11,128 bases of DNA, from positions 231,672 through 242,799 of the forward strand of contig WELB01000045.1 of the NCBI GenBank assembly GCA_009602725.1. Direction: 5' to 3'. Below the pieces are notes generated by a model. That model ran no database searches. It saw only the letters and a program-made list of their open reading frames with translations, and was not told the DNA's origin. Of the stretch, positions 6,611 through 11,128 are shown in pieces; position 1 is the first letter of the stretch; each line of letters starts with the position of its first letter. This DNA is from Spirogloea muscicola. Its lineage: Eukaryota > Streptophyta > Zygnematophyceae > Spirogloeales > Spirogloeaceae. Made by a program: the position numbers and the translations under genes.

Positions 6611-9600
6611 ATGCTGCGCCTCGCTCGGCCTGCTGCGCTGCTGCCGCTGCTGCTGCTGCTGCTGTGCGTCGCAGCCGGCCTCCTCGGCGCCGCCTTGGCT
6701 GCTGCTGGTACGCAACGGGCACTCGACTCCACGGTGTGCGCTGGACAAGCTAAGTCACAGGCAATGCTTACCGTGCAATCATGCATGCAAGGGGATCACG
6801 GGATTCACCGCTCTCTGAGCGGCAGCACTGAATCTGCTATATAGAATAGCCCACCGCTACTGTAAGTGTTGCAGCGTCGCTAGGCGAGCGCTTTAGCAGT
6901 CTGTGACCCCAAAATCTGTCCTTGACATTCACGTGGGCTGCAGGCAAAGGGCCTCCGAAGGATGGCAAGCCAGTCTGCATACTTGGTGCAGGGCCCTCTG
7001 GACTGGCTGCAGCAACAAGCCTAGAAGAAAAAGGCTACAATGTGGTCGTCTTCGAGAAGGAACAGAGTGTTGGGGGCAGGACACGAAGCTTCGAGTGAGT
7101 GAAACACCTTGACAGCCCACAAATTGCGCCTGGCGCGGACTCTGTGCGTCATCCTCCAGCCATTCGGGCTACTGTGCCGGACGTCTCGCGAGCTTCGTAA
7201 TAGACATGCTGATCCAAACTATATCAAACCGTAATGCCAGTTCTTTTATGCAGCTAGTCAGGACGAAGAAGTTAGTAAAGGTCTCCCTCTTGAGTGCTCG
7301 ATAAAAAGACACTGCGAGTTGTTGTTTGCTTCAAGTGACGCTTCATGTTGCACCGCCTGACACGGCTGAGTATATCTAAAAACAGAGTATCTGTTCAGGC
7401 GCCCTTGTGTGTGCCATGCCTTCTTTTGTGTGCATACATTACCGCAGGTATCGCAAGGAAGGCCTTTTCTACGACGAAGGTGCCCTCATCATCTCCACAG
7501 ACTACGTCAACGTCTTAGAGCTCATTGATCGATTCAACTTCACTGTCAACATCGGTCAGCAAGGGGCTTTCGCTCAGTACTTTTTTGATCCGAGCTCAGG
7601 TCTGAAGTAGTACTCTCTTCCTGTACGCACTCACAAGTGCTTGTCTCAGAGAGATTCAGTACTAACCAGGGGTCTTGCCAGCACGATCTGCAAGACATTG
7701 TAAGCGCTTCAACAAGAAGGATATCCTTCTGATAGTCAGGAGTAAGAACATCTGAGCAACTTCTATGTCAGTGGCATGGATGGTGCAACTTTGGTGTCAT
7801 CAAGTAGATGCCCGCTTGGCAGATGGCAACATCCTCATGCAAGCCGGTGTTGTTCATGTTGGTTCGTGGCCATGCTTTTTAACAGGTTACTCAGCTTCAA
7901 CAAGCACATTTTCCAACCCCTTCACAGCGACGCAACAACAGAATGCCCTTCGACAATACGTCACCCTGTGGTCTGAGTGGCGCTACAGTGGGCAGCACAA
8001 CGACACTGAGTACTCAACCCCATTTGGGACATGGCTTCAGAATCATGAGCTGCAAGCCTTGCTTCCTTTCTTCCTTACAACTATGCTCTGCTATGGGTAT
8101 GGGTCAATGACGAGCACACCTGCTCTGTATGGGCTAAGGTAGTATCTCTGCTCTTGTTTGACTGATCAGAGAAGTGCGCACATTCCTGCATAGGCCTCTA
8201 GATTGCATGCATTTCTTGTTTCCCAATACACGTATGTAAGACATAGACACGAGTAAGACAACAAGTGATCTTCATTCTTTGAACATTGTACAGTCCAGCA
8301 TAATCTGCTTATGGGCTCCTTGTGCGGCTACAATATTTTGCCGCGTGCATCTCTTATTAGCTCATGTCTTGTTGTGAACGGTCTTAAACAGCCACCAAGG
8401 TTTGATATTGTGCATTGTGTACTTCCAGATATATGACTAAGGACCGTATTGCGGCCTTCCTCGTGTCTCTTGACAAACCTGCCACCATTAAGAATCCTGG
8501 TGGGATACAGTCTCTGCTGAAAAGGTGGGCGACGACCATAAAAGGCCCCATTCACTTGAATGCGCGGGTTTTCAAAGTAAGTCGACCTATCAGTGGATCA
8601 CCCACTCTAAGCTACGTGCTCAAGCAAGGGGGATCCAATGTCAAGGCAACCGTGGAATGCCACAGCGTTGTGGTGGCCTTCCCTCAGCTTGCCAGTCGCC
8701 TTCGCTTCCTGGGTCTCGATAAGGAGGAGCTAGGTCTACTCAGCCAGGTGCACGATCTGCCTCTGAAGTGTATAGTGGTCCATGGGTGATACCACACTTT
8801 TTGAAGTATGCGCTGTGTTGAGCGGCAGCATTGAAAGCATGTGATAGTCGTGGTAATTGTAGGTTGAGCACATTGGTTACGCAACCTCTCTCATCGATCT
8901 TGGAGACAGTGGCCGAGCCCAGATGACCCAGCCTTCAGCTTACTATGCCCTCCTGAGCGGCACATCGATCGTCGAACCGCCTGGAGATGGGGGTCCCATA
9001 GCCATCTCAGTGGAGGTATTGACTTGGATGGCACAATCTGGACATCCCAGCATCTCAGCTGCAGCAATTGCTTCACTGCATTCATGTAGGTCAGACCAGC
9101 AGTCGTATGCAACGGCATACCGCACCTCACTCCTGCTTTGCTCTACACAGACTGGGAAGTCATTGGCAACCGTTTACTCGTGGAACCGCAACACCACAGC
9201 CATCAGCACAAGAAACGTGCAGACGACAGCTTTAGCCACACTAGCCAGACTCGGGCCCACTACGAGCCTCAGTCAGCTTACAACAGCTAGTTTTAAGGTG
9301 AATCGAAATCCCTATCTTGAAGGATGGATTGTCGTGCAAGACCAGTCCGCTAACATGTCAGTGTCTGCCCTGATGTGGAAAAATGAACTCTACTACAGTT
9401 CAATTATTGCCTTACTTATCCCTACTACAGTCTGAAGACCTGTACCGTGACTGTTATATTCCTGCAGGATCTTCGGGTGTGGGACTATTTTCCACATGCG
9501 CCCTCATCTTCCATTGCAGCTGGTTTTTTCCAGAAGCTGGCCATTCTGCAGGGGCACAGGAGCACATACTATGTAGGGTCCCTGCTGAAGTTTGACTGCG

Positions 9601-9650
9601 TGGAGGACAGCATTCAGGGCACGCTTGATCTTATTAAGCAAGCTTTCTGA
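6611..9650 (+). CDS. Secreted FAD-dependent amine-oxidoreductase-like protein, paralog 2 (complete, 8 exons)
   Basis: Exons: 6611-6707, 6944-7094, 7448-7599, 7886-8138, 8429-8747, 8863-9015, 9151-9297, 9468-9650. They join to 1455 bases, 484 residues plus TGA, and every intron is GT-AG. Residues 1-32 are a signal peptide (Arg/Ala start, Leu-rich core, ALAAA end), so the protein should enter the secretory pathway. The FAD-binding Rossmann motif is GAGPSG at 47-52, with Glu70 ending the second strand and GGRTR at 76-80. DEGALII follows in exon 3, and the C-terminal exon carries WDYFPHA (429-435) and GSLLKFDCVED. Order and length fit flavin amine oxidoreductases of the beta-cyclopiazonate dehydrogenase/polyenoic fatty acid isomerase type, about 450-500 residues. 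Substrate unknown. The start codon was chosen because it gives the signal peptide directly before the Rossmann domain. Least certain boundary: donor at 7600 (gtctga). Confidence 0.87.
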
Positions 9651-10448
9651 AGTACCACAGCACTGCTTCTAGAAGTCTGGCGTTTCCTTTCAGTTGATCT
9701 GCTCATGTATACTTGTACAGAACAAATGTGGCCGTCAGTGTTGTTAGAGCGCTCCTGTGAGGGTAGAGCAGTCATGGATTTTATGTCCACTTACGCAACA
9801 TTTTGATTGAGCTATGTGTCATGTCTATGGTCGATGAAGTGAATCCTGTCCTCTTAAGCACGACATAGATAACAACTGTCCTCTTAAGCTCTAAAAAGGG
9901 ATATACATCGACAGGAAAGACCAGAATACATCTCATCATTGTGGTCTTGCGAGCAGAGAACGTCTTTTGAACTCAACCGCCAGTATCACACACAGCTTTG
10001 AGAAGCCAGACAAGATGCACACGTCAAAAGTGGCAATGCTTGCGAAGGTCGCAGTACTGTCAACTTAAGGCAACTCAAGATGATCCGCTTTCTGCCGACC
10101 TTGCAGACATCCTGGACTACAATCAAGATCCATGACATGAGCTTAGTGGCAATGTTGTGGCCAGGTCATGGTAGGTTGCAATGCAGTCGAATACCAAAGT
10201 CTGCATTTGAGAAAATAGGAGTCTGCATACAAACAATGCGCTGGCTGCCACCAGCAGCTCTGCTTTCAGAGAGCATTGACACCGTAACTCCGGATCCTTG
10301 ATTGCGATGGTCGTCAAAACAATGGACCCAATGACCAGCTTACTGCAGCTTGAAATCTTACTGACACCCTGCTGCAGTGGATGGCTGACAAGCTTGTCCC
10401 AGCAGCCAATGGAGCTTGCTGTGGCAGAACGCTCGCCTGCCCGTCAAG
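9651..10448. other. Convergent intergenic region between paralog 2 and the CAL gene
   Basis: Roughly 800 bases that should hold the 3' untranslated regions of both convergent genes. No coding sequence, tRNA or canonical UGUAA signal was recognised. Open frames at 10080-10301 and 10298-10486 have no recognisable motifs. It contains one short direct repeat, listed separately. Confidence 0.5.
9846..9889. repeat. Short direct repeat pair
   Basis: ctgtcctcttaagc occurs at 9846-9859 and again at 9876-9889, exactly, with a 16-base spacer. No function is evident. Confidence 0.6.
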
Positions 10449-11128
10449 TCACTGGGCGGACGCGAGCGATGGCACGGGCATGTTGAGCGCCTTGCGGAGC
10501 TTCTCGACCTCGAGGTAGGCGGTGCCGTAGGGCAGGAACTCGGCGGCGTATTCGTCGGCGCACTTGTGGACGGCCTCCGCCAGCCGCCCGATCTCGGCCA
10601 CGTCGTCGGGCGTGAGGTCGCGGACGTAGCGCGCGGGGCAGCCGGCCCAGAGCTGGCCGCCAGGGATCCGGCGGCCGGGCGGCACGACGGTGCCGGCGCG
10701 CAGGACGGCGTGGCGCTCGACCAGGGAGCCCTCCATGAGGACGCAGCGCTCGCCGAGCACCACCTCGTCGTCGATGGTGCAGGAGCGCAGCGTGCAGGCC
10801 GGCGCCACGGTCACGTACTTGCCGACGACGGCCTCCGCTGAGAGGCCCGTGGCCGGCGCGGCGCCGGCGGCGGCGTGCACCACGCAGCGGTCGCCCAGCG
10901 AGGAGTAGGCGCCGAGGACGACGGCGTTGAGGTCGCCGCGCAGGACGGCGCCGTGCCAGACGGAGGCGCGGTCCTGGACCTCCACGGCGCCCACGAGCGT
11001 GGCGGACGGCGCCACCCAGGCGTCCACCGCCACGTCCGGCACGACGTGCCGCAGCACCACCACCTGCCGGTGGCCCGCCCACGGCTCCGGCGCCAGGCCG
11101 TGCAGGGCCGCGCCGCCGCGCCGCCGCG
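10449..11128 (-). CDS. CAL: Gamma-carbonic-anhydrase-like (CAL) subunit of mitochondrial complex I, 5'-partial
   Basis: An open frame runs without introns from the window end to TGA at 10449-10451, showing 225 residues; the N-terminus, including any mitochondrial presequence, is outside. Motifs in order are GHRQVVVLRHVVPDVAVDAW, SVWHGAVLRGDLNAVVLG, RCVVHAA, VGKYVTVAPACTLRSCTIDD, VLMEGSLVERHAVL, VVPPGRRIPGGQLWAGCPAR and EFLPYGTAYLEVEKLRKALN. The hexapeptide rhythm indicates a left-handed beta-helix (trimeric LpxA-like fold). The closest pattern I know is the plant CAL protein, which pairs with gamma-CA subunits in the matrix-exposed carbonic anhydrase domain of complex I. The first zinc-ligand His (VVH) is kept, but the other two positions (VTVGH and LH in active enzymes) are Ala/Pro and Arg, as in plant CALs, so catalysis is unlikely. 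Composition is much richer in GC than the neighbours. Orientation is convergent with paralog 2. Confidence 0.9.
   Translation of the reverse strand, partial: RRRGGAALHGLAPEPWAGHRQVVVLRHVVPDVAVDAWVAPSATLVGAVEVQDRASVWHGAVLRGDLNAVVLGAYSSLGDRCVVHAAAGAAPATGLSAEAVVGKYVTVAPACTLRSCTIDDEVVLGERCVLMEGSLVERHAVLRAGTVVPPGRRIPGGQLWAGCPARYVRDLTPDDVAEIGRLAEAVHKCADEYAAEFLPYGTAYLEVEKLRKALNMPVPSLASAQ

Noticed and set aside
6519-6786. Minus-strand frames with poly-Gln or poly-Ser opposite the signal peptide exon of paralog 2
   Set aside because: The homopolymer residues are the antisense reading of the ctg codon run; the plus-strand signal peptide joins in frame to a clear FAD domain.
7765-7885. Possible upstream extension of exon 4 of paralog 2, since the frame stays open from 7765
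   Set aside because: The acceptor at 7884-7885 continues the frame from exon 3 exactly and gives DPSSG followed by the expected segment; the upstream residues match nothing I know in the family.
10416-10908. Plus-strand open frames across the CAL gene, and a second long minus-strand frame at 10444-11082
   Set aside because: Wrong-frame readings of GC-rich DNA; only the frame ending at 10449 gives the CAL motifs in order.

Overview
The window reads as nuclear DNA of a green alga (chlorophyte). Three things point there: protein-coding genes split by GT-AG introns; a degenerate 18S rRNA copy whose variable regions look like those of chlorophyte 18S; and a GC-rich gene for a gamma-carbonic-anhydrase-like (CAL) subunit of plant/algal mitochondrial complex I. 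No prokaryotic operon structure is present. All assignments come from reading the sequence and from recalled family patterns; no search was run.

Layout: (1) 1-1714, plus strand, the last five exons of a FAD-dependent amine-oxidoreductase-like gene (paralog 1, 5' part outside the window). (2) 1946-2843, minus strand, an internal piece of 18S rRNA with deletions and an insert, so a pseudogene. (3) About 3400-6195, a nest of decayed repeats. It holds at least three fragments of the C-terminal end of a non-LTR-retrotransposon-like protein (zinc knuckle plus restriction-like-endonuclease-type motif): two head-to-tail on the plus strand (3896-4090 and 4086-5006) and one on the minus strand (5590-6195). 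A hairpin-bearing 3' tail repeat occurs in both orientations. (4) 6611-9650, plus strand, a complete eight-exon paralog (paralog 2) of the first gene, with a signal peptide and a Rossmann FAD motif. (5) 10449 to the window end, minus strand, the CAL gene, open at its 5' end and convergent with paralog 2.

The two oxidoreductase genes are diverged tandem duplicates: the shared introns lie at the same positions, and the phases agree except at intron 5 of paralog 1. About 4.9 kb of rRNA and retroelement debris separates them. Paralog 2 should make a 484-residue secreted or ER-lumen flavoprotein; its relatives include beta-cyclopiazonate dehydrogenase-like and polyenoic fatty acid isomerase-like proteins, but the substrate cannot be read from sequence. 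Paralog 1 lacks one base in exon 5 relative to paralog 2. A splice acceptor 11 bases further downstream, absent from paralog 2, would put the frame right again. I see no evidence for a new multi-gene system; the best leads are that splice/frameshift pair and the retroelement 3' hairpin family.
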